Shown here: positions 17,407 through 25,666 of the stretch, piece by piece
Numbering within the stretch: position 1 is the stretch's first letter
Layout: every line of letters starts with the position of its first letter
Assembly: GCF_006717145.1 (NCBI RefSeq)
Contig: NZ_VFQF01000002.1
Location: 930,001-994,000, forward strand
Length of the DNA: 64,000 nucleotides
From: Humibacillus xanthopallidus
GTDB lineage: Bacteria; Actinomycetota; Actinomycetes; Actinomycetales; Dermatophilaceae
Reading direction: 5' to 3'
Translations under genes and position numbers: made by a program
Notes under the pieces: model-generated
Database searches by the model: none
What the model was told of the DNA's origin: nothing
What the model saw: only the letters and a program-made list of their open reading frames with translations

Positions 17407-17529
17407 ACTCGAGTGGCCTCGTTTTCACACGTAGTCGTGTGAAAACGAGGCCACTCGAGTGTGAAAGCGCGGCCACTCGAGTCGGGTAGGCCGTTCGCGT
17501 GTGAAAACGAGGCCACTCGAATGGGAAAG
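17407..17529. repeat. GGCCACTCGAG repeat cluster with 24-bp perfect hairpin
   Basis: A perfect 24-bp inverted repeat (17407-17430 and 17437-17460, loop GTAGTC) carries ACTCGAGTGGCC at its base. Two more direct copies of GGCCACTCGA follow at about 17470 and 17510. The motif family recurs right of the IS at 18897-18957 and near 60 kb. It lies between the sigma gene start and the IS. Confidence 0.85.
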
Positions 17530-17568
17530 TGACACCTCCCGGTGAGTCCGGAGGCTTGGTTTGGTGTC

Positions 17569-18528
17569 TCACCCGGTGGGGGCGAGGGTCTTGCGGTGAG
17601 CGTAGTGAAGCTCCTCTGCGTCTGCTGGGGTCAGGTCCTCAAGGAACTCGTGGGGTCGGATCGTGTTGAAGAAGTCGACCCACTCGAGGGTGGCGACCTC
17701 GACATGTCCCACGTCGCGCCAAGGCCCGTTCCGGTGGATCTGCTCGGTCTTGAACGAGCCGACGGTCGTCTCCGCCAACGCGTTGTCGTAGGCGTCACCC
17801 ACCGACCCGACCGACGGGTCGATCCCAGCCTCGAGCAGCCTCGTGGTGAACGCGATCGACGTGTACTGCGACCCGGCATCGGAGTGACTGACCAGCCCCG
17901 ACAGGTCGGTCACACCCTCGTTCGCCCGGGTGAACACGGCATGCTCCAGTGCGTCCAGCACCAGCGTCGTGGTCATCGACGTCGCGACCCGCCAGCCGAT
18001 CACACGGCGGGCGAACGCGTCGACGACGAACGCGACGTACACCATCCCGGTCCAGGTGGGCACGTACGTGAAGTCGGCCACCCACAGCCGGTTCGGTGCG
18101 GCCGGGGCGAAGTCCCGCTCGACGAGATCAGCCGCCCGCGTGTGCGCCTCATCCGGGATCGTGGTGCGGACCCGTTTGCCGTACCGGGCCCCTTCCCACC
18201 CGTTGACCCGGTACAGCCGCTCGACCGTGCAGCGGGCCACGTCATGGCCTTTCCCGCGCAGGTGCAGCCACATCTTCCGGCTGCCCAAACCCGCGACGAG
18301 CCGCGAGTCGCGCCGTTCGGCGGCGATCAACGCGGTGACCTGCTCGTCGCGCAGCGCCCGACGTGACGGCTTCCTGGCGATCCACTCGTAGTAGGTCGAG
18401 GCGCTGATCGCGATCCCGTGCTTGCTCAGCACCGCGCACAAGGGCTCGACACCCCAACGCAGTCCGGGCTGTCCATCAACCCCGGCCACGCGGTGGTCCT
18501 TGTGCTCGGTGATGAAGTCGATCACCAC
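17569..18528 (-). CDS. IS3-family transposase OrfB (DDE integrase domain)
   Basis: The 319-residue protein has the rve integrase core. The first Asp is in LWVADFTYVPTWTGMVYVAFVVDAF, the second in LVSHSDAGSQYTS, and the Glu in DNALAETTVGSFKTE. It begins in the -1 frame relative to OrfA and overlaps its end by seven bases, so it can be made as an OrfAB fusion by ribosomal frameshifting. No long A-rich slippery run is visible, so coupled reinitiation is also possible. Confidence 0.95.
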   Translation of the reverse strand: MVIDFITEHKDHRVAGVDGQPGLRWGVEPLCAVLSKHGIAISASTYYEWIARKPSRRALRDEQVTALIAAERRDSRLVAGLGSRKMWLHLRGKGHDVARCTVERLYRVNGWEGARYGKRVRTTIPDEAHTRAADLVERDFAPAAPNRLWVADFTYVPTWTGMVYVAFVVDAFARRVIGWRVATSMTTTLVLDALEHAVFTRANEGVTDLSGLVSHSDAGSQYTSIAFTTRLLEAGIDPSVGSVGDAYDNALAETTVGSFKTEQIHRNGPWRDVGHVEVATLEWVDFFNTIRPHEFLEDLTPADAEELHYAHRKTLAPTG

Positions 18529-18854
18529 TTGCCTGGCCGGTCGAGCTCGGCCGCGAAGAAACTCGAGGCTGCCTTCAAAATCTCGTTCGCCCGGCGCAGC
18601 TCGGCGTTCTCGCGCTTGAGGGCCTTGATCTGCTCGTGCTCAGCCGAGGTCAACCCCGGCCGGGCGCCGGCATCGACCTCCGCGCGGCGCACCCACTTGC
18701 GCACCGTCTCCGGCGAACCGACACCCAGCTTCGCCGCGACCGACCGGATCGCCTCGAACTCAGACCGGTACTCATCACGCTGCTCCAGCACCAACCGGAC
18801 AGCACGCTCCCGGAACTCCTGGGAGTACTTCGACGGACGTCCCATGACCTGCAT
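18522..18854 (-). CDS. IS3-family transposase OrfA (HTH and leucine zipper)
   Basis: The 110-residue protein has an N-terminal helix-turn-helix (YSQEFRERAVRLVLEQ through LGVGSPETVRKWVRRAEVDAG). A C-terminal coiled-coil follows (EHEQIKALKRENAELRRANEILKAASSFFAAEL), the pattern of IS3-subgroup OrfA. It binds the terminal repeats and oligomerises with the OrfAB product. Confidence 0.95.
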   Translation of the reverse strand: MQVMGRPSKYSQEFRERAVRLVLEQRDEYRSEFEAIRSVAAKLGVGSPETVRKWVRRAEVDAGARPGLTSAEHEQIKALKRENAELRRANEILKAASSFFAAELDRPGKW

Positions 18855-18896
18855 CCTTCCAACGGATCAGGCCTCCGGACATCCCGGGAGGTGTCA

Positions 18897-18957
18897 AAGC
18901 GCGGCCACTCGAGTCGGGTTGGCCACTCGAGTGTGGAAGCGGGGCCACTCGAGTGTG
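18897..18957. repeat. GGCCACTCGAG repeats right of the IS3 insertion
   Basis: Three copies of GGCCACTCGAGT occur within 61 bp, continuing the array at 17407-17529 that the IS split. They run up to the stop codon of the second ogt gene (18967). Confidence 0.85.
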
Positions 18958-18966
18958 GGGCGGCGG

Positions 18967-19482
18967 TCAGAAGAGGCGGCCGGCGTCAGCGGCGCGAGGC
19001 TCCTCGAGCGCGAGGAGGTGTCGCTTGCGACCCAGCCCACCGGCATACCCCACGAGGGAGCCGTCGGCGCCGATGACGCGATGGCACGGCACGACGACGG
19101 CGATCGGGTTGCGTCCGTTGGCGGTGCCGACGGCCTGGGCGAGGTTGCGGTCGCCGAGGGCCCGGGCGAGCTCGCCGTAACTGCGGGTCTCGCCGTACGG
19201 GATCTCGCGCAGCAGCGCCCACACGCGCTGCTGGAAGTCGTCGCCCCGCGGCGCGAGCGGCAGGTCGAACTCGCGCAGCGCTCCGGCGAAGTAGGCCTCG
19301 AGCTGTGACGCCGCGGATGCGAAGGGCTCCGCACGTGGGTCGCCGGGCTCACCGAAGACGTCGGGGTCGTCGGGGCGGTACTTCGCGGCGTCCATGAGCA
19401 GGTGCGTGATCGACCCGTCGTCGTCGGCGACGACCGTGAGGTCGCCGAGGGGCGAGCCGACGACGACGTGCGACGGGCTCAT
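18967..19482 (-). CDS. ogt: methylated-DNA--protein-cysteine methyltransferase (second copy)
   Basis: The 171-residue protein from ATG 19482 has the Ogt domain with IPYGETRSYGELA and the acceptor-site motif VPCHRVIGADGS. Its start overlaps the stop of the cation exporter gene by ATGA, so the two are co-transcribed. It is clearly diverged from the other copy 2 kb away (N-terminal domain shorter, motif context different), so this is not a fresh duplication. The upstream in-frame extension to 19872 lies within the exporter gene and is not real. Confidence 0.92.
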   Translation of the reverse strand: MSPSHVVVGSPLGDLTVVADDDGSITHLLMDAAKYRPDDPDVFGEPGDPRAEPFASAASQLEAYFAGALREFDLPLAPRGDDFQQRVWALLREIPYGETRSYGELARALGDRNLAQAVGTANGRNPIAVVVPCHRVIGADGSLVGYAGGLGRKRHLLALEEPRAADAGRLF

Positions 19483-20504
19483 GGGCGTTCGGGCCCCGGT
19501 CCGGATGCCTTCTCGTGGGCGGCCTGGATGTCGTCGTGCGTCGGCACGGGGTACTCCGCCGCGTAGTCGCCGTAGGCGCGGGGGTCCTCGGAAGGCTCGA
19601 GATGACAGGTCAGCGCGATCTCGCCGAAGCCCTCGTGGACGGCGTCCTCGATCTCCTCGACAAGGTCGTGCCCCTGCTGCACGGTCCACGCCCCGGGCAC
19701 GAGCACGTGCACCTCGGCGAAGCGGTGGTGGCCCGAGTCGCGGGTGCGCAGCGCGTGGAAGTGCACCTCGCTGGTGACGAACCCGGCCAGGATGTCGGCG
19801 ATGGCGCGGTTGTCCTCCTTGGACATCGCGATGTCCATGAGGCCCTCGGTGGACTCGCGGATGAGCTTCCACCCGGTCCAGACGATGTTGAGGCCGACGA
19901 GGAAGGCGACGACGGGGTCGAGCCGCTCAATGCCCGTCAGCGCGACGATGAGGACGCCGACGACGACGCCCGCAGAGGTCCACACGTCGGTCATGAGGTG
20001 CTTGCCGTCGGCGGTCAGCGTCAGCGAGCGGTAGCGGCGCCCGGCCCGCAGGAGCACGATCGCCACGCCACCGTTGATGAGCGAGGCGAAGACCGAGATC
20101 GCGAGGCCGATGCCGACGTTCTCGATGGGCTGCGGGTTGAGGAAGCGCTCGACCGCGGTGTACATGATGACGAGCGCGGCGACGAAGATCATCATCCCCT
20201 CGATCGCCGCCGAGAAGTACTCCGCCTTGGTGTGCCCGTAGTGGTGGTTCTTGTCGGCAGGCATCGCCGCCACCTTGAGCGCCACGAGCACCGCGACCGC
20301 GGCGACGAGGTTGACCACCGACTCGGCGGCGTCGGAGAGCAGACCGACCGACCCCGTGATGCGCCACGCGATGACCTTGAGCGTGATCGTGAGGATCGCC
20401 GCGACGATCGAGAGATAGGCGAAGCGGCTCAGGTCACGCGTCTGCTGGGCGCGGGCGCCTCCGAGGGGGGCGTCGGCGTTCGGTGGGCTCTCATGGGTCG
20501 ACAC
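19479..20504 (-). CDS. cation diffusion facilitator (CDF) efflux transporter
   Basis: I chose GTG at 20504. An upstream frame to 20714 covers the divergent csbD gene. The 342-residue protein has six membrane segments. Metal-site motifs are SVGLLSDAAESVVN (HxxxD-type site with S/D/D) and HLMTDVWTSAGV, and there is a cytoplasmic His-rich C-terminal domain (HFHALRTRDSGHHRFAEVHV). It would export Zn, Fe, Mn or a related divalent ion in exchange for protons. The metal cannot be assigned. It shares an operon with the second ogt. Confidence 0.9.
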   Translation of the reverse strand: MSTHESPPNADAPLGGARAQQTRDLSRFAYLSIVAAILTITLKVIAWRITGSVGLLSDAAESVVNLVAAVAVLVALKVAAMPADKNHHYGHTKAEYFSAAIEGMMIFVAALVIMYTAVERFLNPQPIENVGIGLAISVFASLINGGVAIVLLRAGRRYRSLTLTADGKHLMTDVWTSAGVVVGVLIVALTGIERLDPVVAFLVGLNIVWTGWKLIRESTEGLMDIAMSKEDNRAIADILAGFVTSEVHFHALRTRDSGHHRFAEVHVLVPGAWTVQQGHDLVEEIEDAVHEGFGEIALTCHLEPSEDPRAYGDYAAEYPVPTHDDIQAAHEKASGPGPERP

Positions 20505-20631
20505 GACTTCAGTGTGACAAGGGCCGCTGACAGCTCGCGCGTCGGGACTGTTCCTCGGACATCTGAGGTCATGGTGGGGATCGGCAATGACCGGGTAGGG
20601 GAGGAGTATCCGATCGGGAAGGAGTCCAACG

Positions 20632-20826
20632 ATGGGACTCATTGACAAGGCCAAGAACGCCGGGGAAGACCTCAAGGGCAAGGCCAAGGAAGCAGCCGGG
20701 AAGTCGACCGACAACGAGCGACTCGAGGCCGAGGGCCAGCGAGACCAGGCTCAGGCCGACCTCAAGCAGCGGGGAGAGCAGCTCAAGGACGCGGGCGACG
20801 ACGTCAAGGACGCCTTCAAGCGCTGA
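20632..20826 (+). CDS. CsbD-family stress-response protein
   Basis: This 64-residue, highly charged, all-helical protein has the CsbD pattern GLIDKAKNAGEDLKGKAKEAAGK and a C-terminal LKDAGDDVKDAFKR. The family is induced by general stress sigma factors. The upstream stretch contains GGGTAGGGG 40-45 bp before the start, reminiscent of a SigB/SigF-type -10, but I cannot place a matching -35. It is divergent from the cation exporter and followed by a UUCG-loop terminator. Confidence 0.9.
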   Translation: MGLIDKAKNAGEDLKGKAKEAAGKSTDNERLEAEGQRDQAQADLKQRGEQLKDAGDDVKDAFKR

Positions 20827-20849
20827 ATCGACGGTCACTGCCCGGCGAG

Positions 20850-20879
20850 GTGGGCCGGTCCCTTCGGGGGCCGGCCCAC
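20850..20879 (+). terminator. terminator after csbD with TTCG loop
   Basis: A 13-bp stem (20850-20862 and 20867-20879, one G-T pair) closed by the stable tetraloop TTCG lies 24 bp after the csbD stop. Confidence 0.85.
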
Positions 20880-20969
20880 TGGCCTGTCCGCCCGCACTCC
20901 GTGGGGTCAGGTGTCCGGGAGGGTCAGACCCGCCTCGTCTGTGATGTGCCCCGTCCCCGGCAGGGGTGC

Positions 20970-21000
20970 GTATGCCGCGTGGCTTGGCGCCACGGCATAC
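20970..21000. repeat. inverted octamer pair forming a hairpin
   Basis: GTATGCCG at 20970-20977 faces CGGCATAC at 20993-21000. With GTGG/CCAC added, the stem has 11 pairs and a 2-base bulge. It lies 18 bp from the stop of the leftward DeoR gene, where a terminator would be expected. The 125 bp between it and the csbD terminator hold no other feature I can support. Confidence 0.7.
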
Positions 21001-21017
21001 GCCGGGTGTTCGGCGTG

Positions 21018-21815
21018 TCAGTCGCGGCGTGGCGCGACGACGACCTCGACCCCGTTGTCGCGGAAGGCCTGAAGTGCGTCGGGGGTCGCGGACGCGTCGG
21101 TGACGAGCGTCCAGCGGGCCGGCATCACCGCCCACGCGTGGAAGGGCGACTGGCCGAGCTTCGCGGCGTGCGCGAGGACATAGGTGTGGTCGGCGCGACT
21201 CATCATGAGCTCCTTGAGCCGGGTCTGCTCGAGGTCCGCCTCGCAGATGCCGCGCTCGGCGTGCACGCTGTCGGCGCCCATGAACGCCCGGTCGAAGGAG
21301 AGGCGCTGCACGGCCGACTCGGCGAGCGGCCCGACGAACGCCTGGCTGAGGGGACGGAGCCGACCGCCCAGCCCGATGACGTCGATGCCGGGGCTGTCCG
21401 ACAGCGCACCCATGGCGCTGATGCCGGCAGTGACGACCGTGAGCTCGGTCAGGGCCTCTGAGGCAGTGATCTCGTCGGCCAGGGCGCCTGTCGTGGATCC
21501 GGCATCGAGCAGAACTGTCTCGCCGGGCTCGATCTGTGCCGCGGCCCATCGGGCGATGTCGCGCTTGGCGACGTGAGCCTCGCCGAGGCGCTGGCGCAAC
21601 GAGGCCTCCGGGTGGTGTGCGAGGCTCATGGCGCCGCCGTACGTGCGGGCCAGCTTGCCCTGCGCGGTGAGCTTCGCGAGGTCGCGACGGATCGTCGAAG
21701 CGGTGACGTCGAACTCGTCGCTCAGCTGCTCGACGCTGGCGAGGCCTGTGGTCGTTGCCAGCCGGACGATCTCGTCTCGACGTGCTTGTGCGGGATGCTT
21801 GGCCACGCTCGGCAC
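21018..21815 (-). CDS. DeoR/GlpR-family transcriptional regulator (copy 1)
   Basis: The 265-residue protein has the DeoR helix-turn-helix (RRDEIVRLATTTGLASVEQLSDEFDVTASTIRRDLAKL) and the sugar-phosphate-sensing DeoRC domain (LLDAGSTTGALAD, VVTAG, GGRLRPLSQAFVGPLAE). It is roughly three quarters identical by eye to the regulator at 23857-24648. Only the secreted esterase gene separates the two. It is expected to repress the catabolic island and be relieved by a phosphorylated intermediate. Confidence 0.92.
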   Translation of the reverse strand: MPSVAKHPAQARRDEIVRLATTTGLASVEQLSDEFDVTASTIRRDLAKLTAQGKLARTYGGAMSLAHHPEASLRQRLGEAHVAKRDIARWAAAQIEPGETVLLDAGSTTGALADEITASEALTELTVVTAGISAMGALSDSPGIDVIGLGGRLRPLSQAFVGPLAESAVQRLSFDRAFMGADSVHAERGICEADLEQTRLKELMMSRADHTYVLAHAAKLGQSPFHAWAVMPARWTLVTDASATPDALQAFRDNGVEVVVAPRRD

Positions 21816-21834
21816 CTTAGGCCCGCAGTGATGA

Positions 21835-21869
21835 CTGCGCCACCACCGTCAGGGACGGTGGTGGCGCAG
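21835..21869 (-). terminator. terminator after the esterase gene
   Basis: A perfect 16-bp stem (21835-21850 and 21854-21869) with loop AGG lies about 30 bp beyond the leftward esterase stop, separating it from the DeoR copy 1 gene downstream. Confidence 0.85.
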
Positions 21870-21899
21870 GGCGTGGTCACGCGGTCGGAGCGGCGTCGG

Positions 21900-23675
21900 T
21901 CAGGGGCCGACGTAGACGTTGTTGCCGCTGGCGTCCTTCTGCCACAAGGCATACCAGTCCCAGAGGGTGCGCATCTCCGAGGGGATGATGCTGTGACCGC
22001 GGCCCAGGGTCACGCCGTAGCGCACGACGTTGACTCCCTCGGCGTTGTTCCACTTGCGCATGACGTAGCGACCGTCGCGCTCGAGGGAGGCCGGGGTCGT
22101 CGGTGTCCCGAGAGCCTTGTTGCGGTTGATCCAGTAGGTCGCCCACCCGCCAACCGTTGAGGTGGCGGGGTCGTAGGGCCAGAAGTCGAACTCACCGAAG
22201 AGCATGAAGTTCGGCAGGACCTCGCCGGAGTAGTCGTTCGACGTGGTCACTCCCGACGTCGTGCCGAGGGCGGTGAAGTTCTTGGACAGGGTGAGGTCAC
22301 GCGCGATGGCGTTGCTCATCATGCTGCCCATCGACTGGCCGCCGAGGTAGATGCGGCTCGTGTCGACGGCGTAGTCCTGCTTCACCGTGTCGAGCAGTCG
22401 CTGCATGTACGTCATGTCGACGCTCTTGGGCCCGAGGGCCCAGCCCGTGCGGTTCTCGGTGTTGAGGCCGGTGGGCACGACGAGGATGAAGCCTTCGTCG
22501 TCCGCGACCTCCCACCAGCGCGAGAAGTCGAACATCGAGTACATCGTCATGCCGGAGCCGTGCAGCGAGAAGACGACAGGCGACTTCTCACCGCGTGCGG
22601 CTGCGACGCGCGCCTTGTGCGGGACGTAGACGAGGAACTCTCGCAGGCGGCCGTCGAGCTCCATGGTGCGGTACTCGACCCCCAGGGCGCGGTAGTCGGG
22701 CCGGGTGCCGAGGGTGTTGCCGCCGACCGCTCCGCCGTAGCGCGTGTAGTCGGAGAGGAAGGACTCGTAGATCTGGCGGTTGAGCCTGGCGTCCTCACGA
22801 AGGTTCCTTTTCTCGAGGACGGCGACAGCGGTGGACTCGTCGGCGACGTAGTAGTCGAGCGTGCCCTTCTGCTGACGGAAGATCTGACCGCCGTGGAATC
22901 CGACTGCCTTGGACACGGTCTGGTTCGCGTGCTTCCAGTAGTCGACCACGCCGGCGGTCTGTGCCGAGGAGTGGTCGGAGATCGTCCACACGGGCAACGG
23001 CACGCTGCTGCTGGCAACCCGCTGGCCGTTCCAGTCGGGCGTTGCGTAGTAGGTGGTCTGCATCTGGGCGAGGTAGTCAGAACCGATGTCGCTGGCGTTG
23101 ACGAAGGCGGCTGCGGCCACGAGGGTCGGGTCCTTCATGACCGTCTTCTGCAGGGCGGTGCCGGCCGCGCCGTAGCCGACGACGTAGTAGCTCTCCGGGG
23201 GGAGGTACCAGGTGCCACGTCCGTTTGGGCCGTTGACACTGATGTCGTCGTAGGCCGTCTGCACATAGGACTGCTCCTCGGCTGCGGTGCCCCACGAGCC
23301 TGGCGCCCCGGGCTCGAGGATGTAGACGACGAACTTGTCACGGTCGGCGAGGGCCATCCAGCCGCTGTCGACGAGCCACTGCACGGTCTGCTGACCCTGG
23401 GGCACGGTGGTCACGACCATGTAGGCGCCGAGGACGGCATCCTGGGGCACGTAGACCTTCGCGGTCCGGCCCGTGTCACGCACGGGCCGTTCGAAGAGGC
23501 CGTGGATGCCCATCTTGATGCCCCGCTCGGGGGCGTAGACGGGGACGGTTGCGGCCAGCTGCTGCACGACGGGCAGCGGACGGCTGGGTGCGCTGGTCGG
23601 GCTGGCGCTGGCCGCCGTGGTCGGGACGACCAGGGCGAGGACGGCGAGTAGCCCTAGGACGAGTCTCTTCTTCAC
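21900..23675 (-). CDS. secreted esterase with two alpha/beta-hydrolase-like lobes
   Basis: The GTG at 23675 follows GGAGGAG by seven bases and starts a classical signal peptide (VKKRLVLGLLAVLALVV...ASA, cleaved near residue 25). A longer upstream frame has no ribosome site. In the 591-residue protein the C-terminal half is a polyhydroxybutyrate depolymerase/feruloyl-esterase-like hydrolase with LHGSG, nucleophile elbow GGQSMGS and a terminal GRGHS His. The N-terminal half repeats the fold, but its elbow reads GYGAAGT, without the serine. It probably releases ester-linked substrate outside the cell for the importer encoded at 27-32 kb. Confidence 0.85.
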   Translation of the reverse strand: MKKRLVLGLLAVLALVVPTTAASASPTSAPSRPLPVVQQLAATVPVYAPERGIKMGIHGLFERPVRDTGRTAKVYVPQDAVLGAYMVVTTVPQGQQTVQWLVDSGWMALADRDKFVVYILEPGAPGSWGTAAEEQSYVQTAYDDISVNGPNGRGTWYLPPESYYVVGYGAAGTALQKTVMKDPTLVAAAAFVNASDIGSDYLAQMQTTYYATPDWNGQRVASSSVPLPVWTISDHSSAQTAGVVDYWKHANQTVSKAVGFHGGQIFRQQKGTLDYYVADESTAVAVLEKRNLREDARLNRQIYESFLSDYTRYGGAVGGNTLGTRPDYRALGVEYRTMELDGRLREFLVYVPHKARVAAARGEKSPVVFSLHGSGMTMYSMFDFSRWWEVADDEGFILVVPTGLNTENRTGWALGPKSVDMTYMQRLLDTVKQDYAVDTSRIYLGGQSMGSMMSNAIARDLTLSKNFTALGTTSGVTTSNDYSGEVLPNFMLFGEFDFWPYDPATSTVGGWATYWINRNKALGTPTTPASLERDGRYVMRKWNNAEGVNVVRYGVTLGRGHSIIPSEMRTLWDWYALWQKDASGNNVYVGP

Positions 23676-23856
23676 TGTTCTCCTCCGAGAGGATCGTGGC
23701 AGTGCGGCCCGGTGACTGGTGCGACGGCCGACGGGTCGGGTCGTTCGCGTCCTCGGCTGCGCTGCCGGCGAGAGGTGCTCTGTGAGTAGTGCGGGGTCTG
23801 CGGGGTCCGGACGGCTGGGCGTCCCCTCCTCGGGTCGGCTGGACTGTTGAGCGTCG

Positions 23857-24648
23857 TCAGTCGGCGCTGTGGCGCGCGATGATGACCTCGACTCCGCTGT
23901 CTCGAAACGCATGGACGGCAACGGGATCGGCTGACTCGTCGGTGACGAGGGTCCAGCGTGGGGGCATGACGGCCCAGGCGTGAAAAGGCGACTTCCCGAG
24001 CTTCGCGCCGTGGGCGACGACGTAGGTGTGCGCGGCCCGGCTCATCATGAGCTCCTTGAGGAGCGTCTGCTCGAGGTCCGCCTCGCAGATGCCGCGCTCC
24101 GGGTGGACGCTGTCGGCGCCCATGAATGCGCGGTCGAACGAGAGCCGCGCGATCGCCGACTCGGCGAGAGGCCCGACGAAGGCCTGGCTCATCGTGCGCA
24201 GCCTGCCGCCCAGGGCGATGACGTCGATCCCGTCGGTCTCGGCGAGGGCGCCCATGGTGCTGAGGCCCGCCGTCACGACGGTGAGCTCGGTCAGGTCTCC
24301 GGCGTCCTTGAGCACCTGGGCGAGGGCCGTCGTCGTCGACCCGGCGTCGAGCAGGATCGTCTCGCCGGACTCGATGACCGACACGGCCCAGCGGGCGATG
24401 GCCTGCTTGGCGGTGAACGCCTCTCCCAGGCGTTGCCGCAGTGACGCCTCCGTCGGGTGGGTCAGGGGCATGGCGCCGCCGTAGGTGCGCGCAAGCTTGC
24501 CCTGGGCGGTCAGCTTGGCGAGGTCGCGCCGGATTGTCGAGGCGGTGACGCCCAGGTGGTCGGACAGCTCGTCGACGCTGGCGAGCCCGGTGGTCGTGGC
24601 GAGCCGGACGATCTCGCTCCGGCGGGTCTGCGCTCCGTCCCTCGCCAC
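23857..24648 (-). CDS. DeoR/GlpR-family transcriptional regulator (copy 2)
   Basis: The 263-residue paralogue of the regulator at 21018-21815 has the same HTH (LASVDELSDHLGVTASTIRRDLAKL) and sensor domain (LLDAGSTTTALAQ, GGRLRTMSQAFVGPLAE). It starts 10 bp after the stop of the PdxA-type gene and so belongs to the kinase-PdxA-regulator operon. About 180 bp of spacer separates it from the esterase start, which must hold that gene's promoter. I see no further gene in the spacer. Confidence 0.93.
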   Translation of the reverse strand: MARDGAQTRRSEIVRLATTTGLASVDELSDHLGVTASTIRRDLAKLTAQGKLARTYGGAMPLTHPTEASLRQRLGEAFTAKQAIARWAVSVIESGETILLDAGSTTTALAQVLKDAGDLTELTVVTAGLSTMGALAETDGIDVIALGGRLRTMSQAFVGPLAESAIARLSFDRAFMGADSVHPERGICEADLEQTLLKELMMSRAAHTYVVAHGAKLGKSPFHAWAVMPPRWTLVTDESADPVAVHAFRDSGVEVIIARHSAD

Positions 24649-24658
24649 GTCGCGTCCC

Positions 24659-25666
24659 TCAGGCGCTCACGGGGCGGGGCGCCATCTCGGCGCCGAGCCG
24701 CAGGGCCTCGATCATCGAGCGGTGGTCGGCGATACCCGTGCCGGCGATGTCGAAGGCCGTGCCGTGGTCGACCGACGTGCGGATCACAGGGAGTCCGATC
24801 GTGACGTTGACGCCTGCCTCGAGGCCGAGCACCTTGACGGGGCCGTGCCCCTGGTCGTGGTACATCGCGACGACGAGGTCGTAGTCACCGCGCCCGGCAA
24901 GGAAGAAGAGGGTGTCGGCCGGGAGCGCGCCGTGCACGTCGATTCCGTCTGCGCGGGCAGCCTCGACCCCCGGGTTGATCTTTGACTCCTCCTCGCCGTA
25001 GCCGAAGAGGCCGTTCTCACCCGCGTGGGGGTTGATTCCGCATACGCCGATCTTGGGGTTGGGGTTGCCCGCGTCGACGAGCGCCTTGTGACCGCGGCGG
25101 ATGACGCGCTCGACGAGTCCGGGCTCGATGCGAGCCACCGCGTCGATGAGGCCGATATGGGTCGTCACGTGGATGACCTTGACCCTCTCGGTCGAGAGCA
25201 TCATCGACACCTCCGGGGTGCCGGTGAGGTGAGCGAGCAGCTCAGTGTGGCCGGGGAAGACGTGACCGCCGGCGTGCAGCGCCTCCTTGTTGAGCGGCGC
25301 CGTGCAGATGGCCTGCACCTTGCCGGCCATCGCGAGCTCGGCGGCCACGCGGATGTAGTGGTATGCCGCATCGCCGGCGATCGGGGACAGCTGCCCGAAG
25401 GGGAGGTCCTCCGGCAGCAGGCCGAGGTCGATGACGTTGATCCGGCCCGGCACCTCCTGGGCCTCCTCGACGTCGGTCACCGTCACGATGTCGACGGCGC
25501 TGCCGATGATGGCGGCGGCCTGCTTCAGCCGCAGCGCGTCACCGACGACGACCGTGCGGGCCATCGTCGCGACGTGCGGGTCGGCGAGTGCCTTGACGAT
25601 GATCTCCGGCCCGATGCCGGCACCGTCTCCCATGGTCACGGCGATGCGGGGAAGGACGGCGCTCAT
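24659..25666 (-). CDS. pdxA2: PdxA-family dehydrogenase (PdxA2-type 4-phospho-acid-sugar dehydrogenase)
   Basis: The 335-residue protein from ATG 25666 has PdxA hallmarks: MGDGAGIGPEIIVKAL at the start, metal ligands in FPGHTELLA and MYHDQGHGPVK, and INPHAGENGLFG. Rather than vitamin B6 synthesis, its coupling to a DUF1537 kinase (ATGA overlap at 25663-25666) indicates the PdxA2 role. PdxA2 oxidises and decarboxylates a 4-phosphorylated four-carbon acid sugar to dihydroxyacetone phosphate. The substrate assignment comes from known kinase-PdxA2 pairs, not from residues seen here. Confidence 0.9.
   Translation of the reverse strand: MSAVLPRIAVTMGDGAGIGPEIIVKALADPHVATMARTVVVGDALRLKQAAAIIGSAVDIVTVTDVEEAQEVPGRINVIDLGLLPEDLPFGQLSPIAGDAAYHYIRVAAELAMAGKVQAICTAPLNKEALHAGGHVFPGHTELLAHLTGTPEVSMMLSTERVKVIHVTTHIGLIDAVARIEPGLVERVIRRGHKALVDAGNPNPKIGVCGINPHAGENGLFGYGEEESKINPGVEAARADGIDVHGALPADTLFFLAGRGDYDLVVAMYHDQGHGPVKVLGLEAGVNVTIGLPVIRTSVDHGTAFDIAGTGIADHRSMIEALRLGAEMAPRPVSA

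Larger units (their letters stand above)
17530..18896. mobile_element. IS3-family insertion sequence, intact, with AAG target duplication
   Basis: The element is 1367 bp. Its ends match: TGACACCTCCCGG at 17530 and its complement ending at 18896, extending to about 27 positions with few mismatches, and ending TG...CA as in IS3 elements. It is flanked by AAG on both sides (17527-17529 and 18897-18899), a 3-bp target duplication. It carries orfA and orfB on the complement strand. Removing it rejoins a GGCCACTCGAG repeat unit, so it inserted inside that repeat array. Confidence 0.92.

Noticed and set aside
24659-25666. PdxA as a vitamin B6 biosynthesis gene
   Set aside because: It is translationally coupled to a DUF1537 kinase and a DeoR regulator, the context of PdxA2 catabolic enzymes, and actinobacteria usually make B6 by the PdxS/PdxT route.
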